Counted from the stretch's first letter, positions 45,640 to 55,408 are shown. The stretch: 64,000 nt of DNA from Lethocerus indicus (GCA_019843655.1 JACDQD010000005.1:895575-959574), one strand, 5' to 3'. Program-made: numbers and translations. The notes: generated by a model from the letters alone, not told the origin.

Positions 45640-48600
45640 GGGATTTTGCGACTTCGTCCACTGTCCCTGGGGGGCATTAAGGACGGTACTGGAAGGACTT
45701 TTGACTGGAACCTCTTCTTGGATATTGGATGTCTTGGTGGAACCCAGCATAGCTCTATACCGTCGGTTTGAGTATCGCTTTGTCCACTGTCAGTTTGTTT
45801 ACTCGAGGTCAATTTCGATGTCCGTTTCAGTAACGGCCTTAAGAGTCCAAATTTTCTGTTTAAGTCGATTCTTTCGAGTCGTATTTGGGGGGGTCGTTTG
45901 TCGCATCCTGTCGAAAAAATAAAGTGGATTTTTCGTACCTTTTCGACGAGCGAGATAACGTCCGATTGGGCGGCCGCCAACTGTCGGCCGTTCGTCTTCA
46001 GCTGGGCCTTCAGCAGCTCGAGGCCCGAACGGTCCGTACGCCGGCGGCAGTCGTCCAACGTCTTCAGCCTCGACTCTATCACGGCCCCTGCGCCGACACA
46101 CTAAAGTAAACTGCATCCGGAGCTGCGCTATTGTCTCGTTGTCAACAACAACAACAACAACAACAACAATATCTGGCCACTTACAGAAATCCCGAGGGCA
46201 GACACCGCCGACGTATTCGGCGAGACGATTCAGAACGGCCTCTTCGGCCTCATCCACAGCCAGTCCGAGCCACTTCCACTTCTTCGGGGCTTCATTCCAA
46301 GTCCAGCTTTCGACTTCGGCGCTTCGTCGGCCTCGCTGGGAAGATTCAATTGTCGGTCAAGAATTAAAGGGCGGATGAAAATGTATGTATTTGCCTACAT
46401 TACGCTATATTACAAATTGGCTAGGGGTGTGTTTCACCGACCTGAATTTTTGCAATTGGGAAAATTTCAATGGTGCGGAGAAAACGCGCATTACGAAAAA
46501 CGAGCCGATTTGAATACGGCTTTTGTAAATGTACGTCCCGTTAGCTGTCTTAGAGATGGCCGGCAAATTGCAGTTAACGTCAAATTACACTAAGTTGACA
46601 TTTCCTGAAAACTAATTGTACTTAGAAACCGCGATTCTACTCAGGCGGTGAAGAGGAGCCGTCGGCCTCGGCCGTGAAGAGTCATCAGAGTTGGCGTCAC
46701 TGGAGAAGAGTCAATTGGAAAAACAGTTCAGACCAATTGTCGGCCAAAATCAAGAGGATTGATGTGAAATAATCGTATAAACCATTGATTAAAGGTCGGA
46801 GAGTTTATATTATTTGCCTACTGGATATATGTGAGGAAAATACCCTCGGTACAGCCGGACATTCATCGGCCGAATACGAATTGGGAACCGACGTGAGGAA
46901 AACACTGAAAATTGGACTCAATTTGCTGCTTATTCCAAATGAATATTGCTGATATTTGAACAAAACGAAAAGTATCGCGAATTTTAGATTTCCGCGAAAT
47001 AAGTATATTTGTTGTAGCCTCATGTCTGTACACGCGTATCTCAGTTATGACGACAATTTCAGCCGTCGTTAAGGTCCGGTCAATCTTTTAAAGCCGGTTT
47101 TTTCGGTTCGTCTTCGATTTTTATCCGCGAAAAATGGATCGGAGAATCTGTGTCAAATTTTGTGCGAAAAACGAAAGCCCCCGCCCCCCCCCCGTGACAT
47201 TTTCTCGTTCCCGAAACTGAAGAAAAAGCGCAGGAAAGGACGACGCTGCGCTACACAATTGAGAAGATAAAAACGGCCTCGAAGATGGAGCTTAACGAGA
47301 TTAGAAAAAATGAATTTTCGAAGCGCTTCGAGGATTGGAAAAAAAGAGTAATAACCGGCGGGGATTACTTTGAAGGGGACGATATAGGTGTTCGTAAATG
47401 GATAAATAATTTTCGTTAAAAAAACCCTAAAATTCGCGATACTTTTCGAACAGACCTCGTATAACACTTAAAAAACTCTTAAAAACACAAAAATTACGCT
47501 ATCCTACAGCACATTATGAATATTATTTATCCACCGCCTTCTAAATAACAGTGCGACATTACCCGGCTGGTGGCGGAACCGGCGGTGACAGTCGTACCAA
47601 CGTCTCCTTCCCGATTGTTCCGGAAAACTCTTCCGAATCGCAATTTCCCCGGCTCTGTAGAGTATAATAAAATAAAAATACGATAAATATATTATTATAA
47701 ATATTTAAACAACTATTTCCCGGCTGGAAATTGTTGAGCCTTGTAAGCACAAAATGTAGCAGGTATACTGACGCTCTTTTTTCTCAAAAAGATAATTCGT
47801 TATATTCACGTTTGACTAACTAGAGTCATTAACCCGTTAAGTACCAACATTTTTTTTTTAATTTTGCATAAGATCTACTTATTACGATGCATTATTATCA
47901 AATAGTACCTCCGAATATGTTTTTAAAAACCGGTTTATCAAATATTTTGTTCAAATCAAGTGGGGATTAGGGCGCTACAGAGTTGAACCGACACACTGTG
48001 ACCAATCGTCTTTTATTCTGAATAATAATCATAATTATTAGTATTTTAACACGGTGTAGTATTTATAATGTGAAATTACTGAAAGTAATAAAAAAAAAAC
48101 ATCCTGTAAAAAAAAAAATTAACTGATCCCCATTCGGGGCCCTACGGTACTTAATGGGTTAATATTGTCTTTATGCTTGAATTGACGCAATTTTTTTTCT
48201 TTCAAATTGTCTACAATTAAAGGAGAAAATTCGATTCCTCCCGGTTCGGAATTTCAGGTTGAAAAATTAATTATTGCCAGGAAATATTGAGGGTAAAACA
48301 CGAACGCGACTGTCGCTAAATATTTTCTCAATCAAGTTCTAGTTGTCTGCGAACAGACTATCAAATTCTAATATGGATGTAGATATCCCAGAAATATTAT
48401 ATAATATGTTATTTTATACAACTCGGGTTCAATCTGAATTTATACTACGAGAAATGTTCCTCGTTTTTTTTTTTTGGCACATACTACGATTGTACGCCCA
48501 GTGTATAAACTGTTAAATATTTTGTACATACAGTACAAATACAAATGTACTGTTTTACATACTTAAACAAAAAAAATAGAAACTAAACCCACCTCCAGTT

Positions 48601-50668
48601 TGGTGTCACCGCCGCTGTACGCAGACGCGAGATCACGATTTACGGTTTCGCTGAAAAATCGGTTTTTCGTTACAGTAAGAAAAATTAATAGAAGCGGTTC
48701 GGCCGTTCGCCGTCTTCAGTAGTCGTTTCCGCCACCGGCGCGTCGTATAGGATTGTAACTTGAATTTTCGGGTTTTTACAGGTCGCTTTTCGCGTTTAGG
48801 GCAGAATATCTTTTCGGCGGCCTCGAAAAAAAGAAAACATAAGAAAAACCGTAGATTTGTTGTGTTTCCTCTCGCCGGTCTTTCGCTAGACCCCGGTTTC
48901 GGCCGCACGCCGTCTTCAGTAGCGGTGTCAGTCACACTGTTGGCACTTTGGATGTTATTCTCAGATCGATGACACAGTGCAGGAACATCCAATAGTGACT
49001 AAGACCGCTACTGAAGACGGCGAGCGGCCGAAACCGGTGTCTAGCGAAAGACAGAACCGGCGAGAGAGGAGACACGACAAGTCTACGATATTCCAACCAC
49101 TCGTGGACCACAAAACTTATGTCAAAAAATAAGAAAAACCCTTTCAGAAAGTTCGTACAAAATAAAGGCTGAGGTCGCCATTAAAAATGGCGCCCCAGTC
49201 GAGACTCGATATAAAAGCGAAATGAAAGACTACGCTGCATACAGGCGGTGTTAATATTGTTGTTTTCTGGAAAAATTGAAATTTGAATTGCTCTGAAGAT
49301 ATTTGAAAATTGACTCGGTTTTACCTTAAAACCGGGGATTTTTTCTCTTCACTCCTACCACTACCGAACATCCTCCTGATGAATCCCCTCTTCTTCTTCT
49401 TCTTCTTCATCATCTCCTTCTGTTTCGTGTCATCATCCCCTCCGCTCTCTCCCGACCTAATTAGGACGACGAAAAGAGGATACATCGAGGAGATATACGG
49501 AGAAATTCGGTGAAAAGTGTACTGGACAGGAGGCACAAATCAGAAGTGAAATTCGACTCATCCGAAGCTGAATTTGTGACTCTTTCCAAGTGAAATTCGG
49601 TTGGCCCCCAACTGCGAATTCAACTACTTCAAAGCCGATTTCAATCTCTCAACACGTTCTCTCTGTGATTGTTTCAATTTTATACAACCGGTCGTCTACA
49701 TTTTCCACCGTCATTTTCGTTAAAATGCGACATTTTCTTAGCAAAAGTTCGAACCGTTTTTGACATTTGTCGAAGGCCGAAGAGTCCGCCTTCTGTCTTT
49801 AGACCGATAGAAATTTATTTCCGGAAGCTTTACAATTGCCGTCCGCACGTAATATGTCCGAAAAGACGTTTTATCTCAGTTTTTATCCGTCCCCTATCCA
49901 CCATTCGTCTAGTCGAGACAGACGATGTTTGTTGAGATGGATGATTTTTGGGCGTACTGTGAAAGGTTTGGATTTCCTCTCAACCCTCTCCAGAATCTCC
50001 AGAAATGTTTCCTCGTTCAATCCTACGGCGTTTCGTTGGAATTTCTCCGTTTAACACGCTGAAAATATAAATCGAAAAATAATTGCCCGCCACGCCGTGG
50101 ATTAAATGAGGGCATCTCGGCCCCCTACAGTATTCGGGGTAATGAATTTTTTTTTAAATTCTTCGTTTTACAACGATAATACCAAATGGCTTGAACGGAA
50201 AGTTAGACGATAGACAGTTTTATGAACGGAAAATCCGGCCGGGCCGCACCCGGAGTCGTCCGGGATGATATCGGACCTGGCGGTGAAGAAGTTGAGGACG
50301 GCGGCCGGCGGTGTGACCGTCGCCGGGTGGCGGCCTCCCTTCACCTCTCCAATTCCGTATTTCTCAATTAAACCCTCCGTTTCACCGGAATAACGATGGC
50401 CCAGACAGTCCTCTCGGTCGTGGCCTCCGGCCGTCCACACGCCGGCTGGAGACGCGTCGCCCGCCAACCCGGAGACGTCCCTTGGGCTAACCTGCTCCGC
50501 CACCGTACAGTCAATAAAACAGCGTTTTATATATCAGTTTAACATACCTTTAAAACGGTTCTGCGGTCCGCCAGGGGGTCGGAATACGGCGGCGGCGGTC
50601 GGACCACCCGGCAGGTCCTCCAGTAGTATCGTCGTGGCGAATATAACCCCACCACTTTGGGAATTCAT
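29534..50668 (-). CDS. large coiled-coil protein, family not recognised
   Basis: Twenty proposed exons, right to left: 50548-50668, 50250-50491, 48593-48650, 47563-47654, 46185-46335, 45939-46087, 44557-44778, 42472-42665, 41794-41897, 40608-40755, 39668-39884, 38526-38934, 37681-37794, 36419-36586, 35206-35440, 34736-34788, 34299-34450, 32104-32235, 30737-30849, 29534-29657. Junction phases agree from 42665 down to 35206 and from 32235 to the stop at 29534. Exons at 50548, 46185, 44557, 34736 and 34299 need one or two added G/C bases. The product is about 1,050 residues: a low-complexity N-terminus, then long charged heptads (for example YEAERIALNGRLACRERQLL), a Glu-rich stretch in exon 12, a non-coiled linker around FGGRPFVGSTPNTDYVQE, and a short globular-looking tail ending NTVHTE. 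I see no motor, kinase or membrane segment. A centrosomal, cytoskeletal or Golgi scaffold is plausible but not shown. The first two exons are tentative. Confidence 0.75.
29857..30220 (+). repeat. dispersed repeat family C, copy 1
   Basis: Shares GCATTAAGGGCGGTACTGGA, GAACCCAGCACAGTTCTAT and TTTCGATGTCC with copies at 45.7 kb and, inverted, 36.7 kb. Nature unknown. Confidence 0.65.
30272..30616. repeat. foldback element copy 15
   Basis: Tight hairpin with arms meeting near 30450. Lies in the last intron of the coiled-coil gene. Confidence 0.85.
30962..31952. repeat. three foldback left arms in a row (copies 16-18), each ending in (TA)n
   Basis: Units at 30962-31236, 31258-31498 and 31697-31952 share arm, (TA)n, then GTCTTGTTATTG and a terminus ACCAAAAAACAGGTATT or ACCACAAAACAGGTATT. 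None has a long right arm, so this looks like a reduced subfamily amplified locally. Confidence 0.8.
31837..31902. repeat. (TA)n microsatellite
   Basis: Lies inside foldback copy 18; sister tracts at 31129-31154 and 31385-31434 sit at the same place in copies 16 and 17. Confidence 0.95.
32268..33918. repeat. tandem array, ~110-120-bp unit, 14 copies
   Basis: The block AGTATTGAGAGCGAAAACTT occurs 14 times. Units differ by insertion or loss of CACAACCGAGA and similar short pieces. Lies in an intron of the coiled-coil gene. One frame of each unit reads PPDSIESENFHKYREKS before a stop. Confidence 0.92.
34486..34722. repeat. foldback element copy 19
   Basis: Sits between two closely spaced exons of the coiled-coil gene (34299-34450 and 34736-34788), ending about 14 bp from the latter. 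Confidence 0.75.
34935..35197. repeat. foldback element copy 20
   Basis: Left arm from TTTCTCAATTTCGTGCG, right arm ending AGGATATCTACGG, 9 bp from the exon ending at 35206. Confidence 0.75.
35520..35735. repeat. foldback element copy 21, right arm only
   Basis: Runs from ACACGACAACACACACAGAC to ACCACAAAACGGGTATTTTA. A further 35-bp scrap (GGCGAGAGAGGAGACAG) lies near 35848. Confidence 0.75.
36228..36368 (+). mobile_element. fragment of the element at 26.9-27.4 kb
   Basis: Matches 27306-27430 closely, including ATCTCTTTAAGTTGGAC and GTGGATACATTTTTTTGGAC. Only this arm is present. Lies just downstream of exon 14 of the coiled-coil gene. Confidence 0.6.
36660..36960 (-). repeat. dispersed repeat family C, copy 2
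   Basis: Inverted copy: AGAGCTATGCTGGGTTAC, AAAAGTCCTTCCAGTACCGT and GGACATCGAAATTGACCTCA match the complement of 45655-45880. Confidence 0.65.
37128..37625. repeat. foldback copies 22 and 23 with an 85-bp linker
   Basis: Right arm 37128-37322, unrelated linker 37323-37410, then a compact hairpin 37411-37625. The linker recurs in inverted form at 62400-62507. Confidence 0.75.
38114..38410. repeat. foldback element copy 24
   Basis: Arms meet near 38240. The right end ACACACACAGGTATATCAAA is immediately followed by a mariner family fragment. Confidence 0.75.
38424..38517 (+). mobile_element. right-end fragment of the same mariner family
   Basis: Only the last ~90 bp remain, from TATCTGTGCAAAGATG to TTACTTAGTTGTC, directly abutting a foldback copy on the left and coiled-coil exon 12 on the right. 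Confidence 0.65.
38961..39596 (+). mobile_element. mariner-type derivative A4, split by a foldback element
   Basis: Left end TTGGGTCGGCAAC follows TA at 38959-38960. A foldback copy (39090-39292) interrupts it; the sequence before and after the insert repeats TTCGATACGTTATTATT. Right end is degenerate. Lies between exons 12 and 11 of the coiled-coil gene. Confidence 0.7.
39090..39292. repeat. foldback element copy 25, nested in mariner A4
   Basis: Inserted inside the mariner copy, so the foldback family was active after the mariner insertion. Right arm predominates. Confidence 0.75.
40055..40450 (-). mobile_element. second mariner-like family, copy B2 (decayed)
   Basis: Left end CGAGGTCTGTTCAAAGAGTA; the right end near 40436 (TTCGCGATACATTTTG) is degenerate. 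Forms one half of the inverted duplication with 46.6-47.5 kb. Confidence 0.65.
41036..41512. repeat. tandem array, ~62-bp unit, with CTCF-like cores
   Basis: Five direct copies (41036-41330) each carry a core like CCACCAGGTGGCAGCACTG at 41060, 41121, 41182, 41243 and 41304. Two more cores lie in reverse orientation at 41438 and 41498. Located in the intron between exons 41794-41897 and 40608-40755 of the coiled-coil gene. Confidence 0.85.
42012..42290. repeat. foldback element copy 26
   Basis: Left arm from TTTTGCCGGACC, right arm ending CCGGTCTAGCCGGCAAGACC. Loop of ~60 bp is unrelated to other copies. Confidence 0.7.
42735..43010. repeat. foldback element copy 27
   Basis: Starts TTTAATATACCTGTG. 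The left arm is longer than the right, which starts near 42925. Confidence 0.75.
43240..43930. repeat. foldback copies 28 and 29 in a local duplication
   Basis: Left arm 43240-43420 and hairpin 43611-43930. Around them the block CATTTCGTCCATTCTCTTCG through AATTCAATTTTCTGT occurs twice (43160-43245 and 43525-43612), so a ~370-bp unit was duplicated. Confidence 0.7.
43960..44532. repeat. foldback copies 30 and 31, rearranged
   Basis: Scrambled arm pieces: CATCCTCACTGCCCACTGTC blocks at 43968 and 44153, a right end at 44320-44352, and a short arm pair 44396-44532 reaching to within 25 bp of exon 44557-44778. Confidence 0.6.
45358..45572. repeat. foldback element copy 32, left arm only
   Basis: From GTGTTTCTGTCTCC through CACTGCCCACTGTC to CCCCAATAACG, then (TA)n at 45583. 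Confidence 0.75.
45583..45637. repeat. (TA)n microsatellite
   Basis: Lies between foldback copy 32 and repeat family C. Confidence 0.95.
45655..45880 (+). repeat. dispersed repeat family C, copy 3
   Basis: GCATTAAGGACGGTACTGGA, GGAACCCAGCATAGCTCTAT and GAGGTCAATTTCGATGTCCG. Ends about 60 bp before exon 45939-46087. Confidence 0.65.
46143..46169. repeat. (AAC)n microsatellite
   Basis: Lies in the short intron between coiled-coil exons 46185-46335 and 45939-46087, 16 bp from the donor. Confidence 0.9.
46647..46790 (+). pseudogene. broken copy of coiled-coil exon 40608-40755
   Basis: Matches the exon's segment GAGAAGAGTCAATTGGAA and GGCCAAAATCAAGAGGAT but has deletions and stops and lies on the strand opposite to the host gene, so it cannot serve as an exon. 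Confidence 0.8.
46968..47462 (+). mobile_element. second mariner-like family, copy B3
   Basis: Inverted relative to B2. Encodes a C-terminal transposase remnant, RFEDWKKRVITGGDYFEGDD, followed by the right end TTTTCGAACAGACCTCG. It is longer and better preserved than B2, although both sit in the same duplicated segment. Confidence 0.7.
48690..49116. repeat. foldback element copy 33
   Basis: A short extra arm piece (48690-48735), then left arm 48855-48960 and right arm 48968-49116. Lies upstream of exon 48593-48650. Confidence 0.75.
50250..50491 (-). CDS. tentative second exon of the coiled-coil gene
   Basis: Open frame of about 80 codons from VSPRDVSGLAGDAS to ARSDIIPDDSG between an acceptor (gcag at 50492-50495) and a donor GG|gtgcgg at 50250. 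It ends in phase 2, which matches the next exon (48593-48650) exactly. Gly/Ala/Asp-rich with no recognised domain. It is GC-rich against AT-rich surroundings, which supports coding. Confidence 0.5.
50548..50668 (-). CDS. tentative first exon of the coiled-coil gene
   Basis: ATG at 50668 opens a frame starting MNSQSGG, with a donor after 50548 (AAAG, then gtatgt). In the literal sequence it ends in phase 1 and does not join the next exon (phase 0). Adding one G in the GGGG run near 50649-50653 and one C in the CCCCC run near 50573-50577 gives a frame ending LADRRTVLK that joins VSPRDVSG. The 3' half resembles the end of the foldback elements. It could be a real exon or exonised repeat. Confidence 0.4.
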
Positions 50669-51666
50669 ATTTTCACCAATAATCCGGTTTAGTTAGCGTT
50701 TGAAAAATCTCCATAATCTCTACTATTACATCCAACTCTTCGCCTCTCTAGGATTCTTCAGACAGTGAAAATCAACTAATACACCCAGGCATGCCAATAC
50801 AAACTCAATCGTTAACATTTAATTAAAAAAAAAATTTTTTTTAATTAAAAGCCCGAATTACCTTCAACGTTTGTAAATAGATACCGACAATAAAACTTCA
50901 GTCTTTACATATATTTTTATGAGCGACTACAAAACTAAATATATATCCCATTATACAAAAATATACTATTTTTGAACTGAACAGAATTTTGGACTTTAAT
51001 AATATCCTTGTACGGACTATTTACGGGTGGTGGCGTTTCAATAGTTGTTTTTCTTTTTGTCCAACCGAAAAACTCTTTGCAACAATTTGAAAAGTGATGG
51101 CGAAAATACAAAAGCGAATACTTTTTTTCTTCGACGACAATATAAAATAAAACATTTGCGGCGTTGTATTTTATAAAGAATAACGTAAATATTTTTTATA
51201 GTAATAGGAAATAGGATGCGCACAGTGTTTGGGGGAATCAAATATATATGTAAAAATATGTAATATTAGTTATATTGGTACTTTCTCTTAGACAGTGGGG
51301 CCTCTTGTTCTTTCACATATTAGGTAGTATTATGTATTATATATTTCTAGTTATATTTTAGTGGATAAAGTTCATCATTGTGTGTTTCATTGTACCGATT
51401 AAACAATCTTCAACATTACAAAGTTCAAAGTCCTCAAACAGAACTTTAGTCGCATACGGTTTAGGTTTAGGTTAGGTTAGAAATAAAAAATACCATTGGC
51501 CTCCAGAAGTCAACTGTTATTGTAAATACAAACTAATGTTAATATCGCTTTTAATTTTTAATGCCTAATATGCGAAATGACAAGTGGGGCCCACATTACA
51601 TGGAAAGTACAGTTATACTTTATATAACCTAACACGGCCTCTGTTCGTAGACTCGGAATTGGCCGG

Positions 51667-51850
51667 TATATTATAACCGTTAACCGTTTCTGTCTCCTCT
51701 CGCTGGTTCGGTCTTTTTCGCTAGACAGGTTTCGGCTGCTAACCGTCTTCAGTAGCGGAGTAGAGGAGGAAAACAGTTTCTGTCTCAGGAGAGAGAAACG
51801 CACGAAATCTACGGTATTCCAACCCCTCGGAGACCACACAAAACAGGTAC
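51667..51850. repeat. foldback element copy 35, short
   Basis: Left arm 51685-51755 and right arm 51775-51850 ending ACAAAACAGGTACGTTC. Lacks the inner modules. Ends 24 bp from the 203-codon ORF. Confidence 0.75.
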
Positions 51851-51873
51851 GTTCAATTAAAACCGTTTAGTGA

Positions 51874-52485
51874 CTATTTCAAAGAACTTACAAGACTAAG
51901 ATCTGGACCGAAAAGTATCCGAAATTCATTGCACGGTTTAAGAGTCCCGTCGAAAGCAGATGTCTTGTGTCGATCCGAATATTCGATTCTCGAGCTTTTT
52001 TCCGAAGGCGGGTTATATTTTTCGGTAGACATGATGCACAGATTGTTGTACCCTTTCGCGGTGCCGAAGACGAAGCCATATAACGATGTATCGGTACTGC
52101 CGTACGGTGATGTTTCTTTCGCCTTCGTACGTACGCAAACGTTTACGCGCACAATCTTCGATGGCAGACAGTACCTCGTAAAATCCGCACGGCGCATATA
52201 CGCGTCATATCTCCCGCTCGGAAAGCCTAGGAAAAGGAGGAAATTCCGGTCTCGGTAATTGAAAAACCGTCGCGATTCATCGATTCCACCGTGACGCGAA
52301 AACGTCTCACTCTTAAAACAGTCGAGGAATTCAAAAGAAACCTTCTCTATTAGCTCAATAAACGAAATGGTAGGTTTCACGAGAGCAGGTATTCCTGGCA
52401 GAAATAAGCTTCTTCCGAGAATCGATCTTCGCCTTTTCCCCTTCCGTTCTTCAGTATAACATTCGTCGGTGAATTCTCGTTTCAT
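51874..52485 (-). CDS. uncertain 203-residue single-exon ORF
   Basis: Uninterrupted ATG-to-stop frame starting MKREFTDECYTEERKGKRRR, with no repeat or transposon similarity that I can see. The segment is clearly richer in GC than its flanks, as expected of coding or conserved DNA. I recognise no family, signal peptide or membrane segment. The opposite strand holds a 109-codon ORF at 51929-52258 with an equally protein-like, basic C-terminus, so the coding strand is not certain. It lies between the coiled-coil gene and eIF6. Expression data would decide; it could also be a relic. Confidence 0.35.
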   Translation of the reverse strand: MKREFTDECYTEERKGKRRRSILGRSLFLPGIPALVKPTISFIELIEKVSFEFLDCFKSETFSRHGGIDESRRFFNYRDRNFLLFLGFPSGRYDAYMRRADFTRYCLPSKIVRVNVCVRTKAKETSPYGSTDTSLYGFVFGTAKGYNNLCIMSTEKYNPPSEKSSRIEYSDRHKTSAFDGTLKPCNEFRILFGPDLSLVSSLK

Positions 52486-52948
52486 TTAAAATTTCCCGAA
52501 CTATATAAAAAACTGTTTTTTCAAAAAAGAAAACCCGAAAGTTGGATTAGAAATTAGTTTTTTTCGTATTGTTCTAGGGTCACCGAGGCGATTTAAAAAA
52601 TCAACAATCGACAATTGTGCTTACAAAAGAAAAAAAAATTTATTCAACACCAAATACTGTATATATATAATATAAATTATATATGTATTTATATATACAC
52701 GCATGCACACAGAACGCGTACAGAATGAATTCCGTTATTTGGCTGAATTTTAACTTCGCAAATATGCGCGATTTACTTACTGATTAAAAGACAATTTGAA
52801 AATATTAAAAGGCGAGATTTTGTTTTTTTTTAACAGCAGAAATAAAAAAAAATTAATCGTTTATTATAACTGCTTTATAACCTCGTTAATTATCAGTTTA
52901 ACACCCACTTATATATAATCGCCTGCCCGCCTCTATATCGAGGGAATG

Positions 52949-55362
52949 TCACGCCATGCTGAAACAAAAAACGTAAACAAATAAATTAGAAAATATTTTC
53001 TTTTTTAAATTTATTTTAACAGTCACGACTGCAATTTTTTTAGTTGTATCCACTGATAGTGGTTTCTATAAAATGACTTTCTGAACTCCGGAAAGGAGAA
53101 GCCATCCGGATATCACTCATGTGATAAGGAGATAGCGTGGCCATCTGTGTTTCTGTTATAAGGATTTATAATACAGATACTCAATCAACCACGCTCTCTC
53201 TCCGTGTGGCTTTCGTATCAGTGTGAAAGATTATATGAAAATAAACCTTGCCCTTGAAAACAATCGGCTAATCGGTTAAGTGAAATTGCGATCGCTTTAA
53301 ATCAGTTGTATCAAAAATTTGATTACAATGCGTCCCCGAAGATTAAACAATAAACTAGAATCATTTATTTGATTACATTTAACTCTTATTTTTGAGCGAC
53401 TGGTAGGTAGCAAATCTCGAAAATTTGTCTGCACTCCTGAAATCTCTCGAATATGTTATTTCGAGACAACAACCGAAATTCTAATTATAAAAACAAAAAT
53501 GAATGAAGTTCTGTACCTGTCGATGAGGGACGCTCTCATAGTGCTGGTGATGGCCGAAGGTTGGGCTTCGTTCAATTTGAAGACGCTCTCGACTACGGAC
53601 ATTTCGGTCGGCGTCGTGTCCATGCCGCAGAACGCGATCCAATCATTGACGACCATACCGGCCGCTATCACTTCGGAACCGCGGTTCACTGTACCGGCCT
53701 GTTTGACAAAAAAGTCCGTAAGTATTAACCTTTTTATTGTGATCTACAAGTGTTTGGAATACTGCAGTTATCACGTTCTTCCTCTGTTTCCTCTCGCCTA
53801 TTTGATAGTTCATTTGGCACATTCGGCCTTTCGCCATCTTCAGTAGCGGTGTTGTCACTCACTTTGGCACATCGCGGTAGCCAACCTATTTGTTGCACTG
53901 TCGCCTACTTCACATGTACTGTCGTGAATCCCGCGTGCCAAAGTGACTCGCTACTGAAGACGGTGAGCAGCCGAAACGGCGGTCTAGCAAAAGGTGAAAC
54001 CAGATAGAAAAACATGAAAACTACAGTAGGCCAAATTATTTTTTTTAATTATACATCGAAAATTCCCTATTTTTTAAATTATCGTCTATTTGAAAAGTAA
54101 TCAACATACCTAATAATAATCTGAAAATATTTTAAACAACAGGGACCACAATTTGACAAAAAAAACAATATTTAACCTAACCTTTTGATCTCCTTAGTAT
54201 GAAACCGTAATTACTTGTTCATGTGTCAAAAGTGCCATAATTGGGTGGTCTCTTATATCGAGACAATCATGCCAGGAAAACACAATCAACAGTTGTACTC
54301 ATAACTATTTTGTAGTTGATTGTACAAAAATCAAAGATGATAAAAGAAAAACAAATCCTAACCTTTTGTATACTCGGTGTATGTTTTCAAAATGTTAAAA
54401 ATTATTTTAGAACGCCCGTGTTTTGTGTGGTCTGCGAGGGGTTGGAATACTGCAGATTTCATGCAGTTTCTGTCTCTCCTCTCGCCGGTTTGGTCTTTTG
54501 CTAGACCGGTTTCGGCTGCTCGCCCCATCTTCAGTAGCGGTGTGTTAGTCACTTTGGCAACCACCACAGTACAAGTGACAGTGAGGATGCCCAAAAAACG
54601 TCCAAAGTGACTAACACCGCTACTGAAGATGGCAAAACTGGTTCAGCAAAAGACCGAACAAGCGAGAAGAGACAGAAACACACGAAATCTATGGTTACAA
54701 TTTATGTTTTAACGACAGAGCGTATCCTTCGCGACCTGTAGTGCTTCGTCATTGTATTTTTTTCATGACACTAGTATAATCTGGTGTGTAAGACTGAACC
54801 AGAAAGACCGTGTAAACTGAGGTATTCGAGAAGAACTTTGTCCCGAAAGGAGTGAACGTAGCGTACTTACGACAAGCGGTACTTGGAGGAGCGACGACAG
54901 TTCGTCTTGGTCCTGTATCGAGGTCTGCGGATGGACGATGCCGCCCTGGTTGGAGAGCACGCAGTACGACCCGACGAGCACATTCGAGGCGACGGTCTGT
55001 CGGAAAACCTCGACGTTAAGGCTGTCGGCCAAGATTTCTTCGGTCTCCTGAAGGAAAGAAAACGAGAAAACTCGGTAAAATTTTCAATCCACTTTGTATT
55101 CATACAGCGTGATTCAGGAGAAAAACCCTAAAACTGACCCATTAACGAGACCAATAATATTATGTTACTGTAGCTGAGCCTCGCCTCTACTTGCTTACAT
55201 ACTTAATATTTTTTTCCTCAGCACTTATACAACACAATTGGCTTGTCGACATTACGCGCTATTTCGTGATCGATTTCGTCAACTTACAATTGCTGTGTGT
55301 CCCTACTTAGTGACATTAACATCCAAGGCTAGCCTGAACCACCCTGAGGCTTCATTATTGAT

Positions 55363-55408
<46 letters not shown>

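Larger units (their letters stand above)
46640..47465 (+). repeat. inverted segmental duplication of 40.04-40.77 kb
   Basis: Collinear with the complement of 40040-40770 across an exon, its intron flank (TTATTTGCCTACTGGATATA, CCCTCGGTACAGCCGGAC) and a mariner-like copy. Both copies lie inside the same gene. Confidence 0.85.

Noticed and set aside
34384..46289. programmed ribosomal frameshifting in the coiled-coil gene
   Set aside because: The deficits are scattered over several exons and also occur in IWS1 and UVRAG, always in G/C runs. Sequencing error is simpler.
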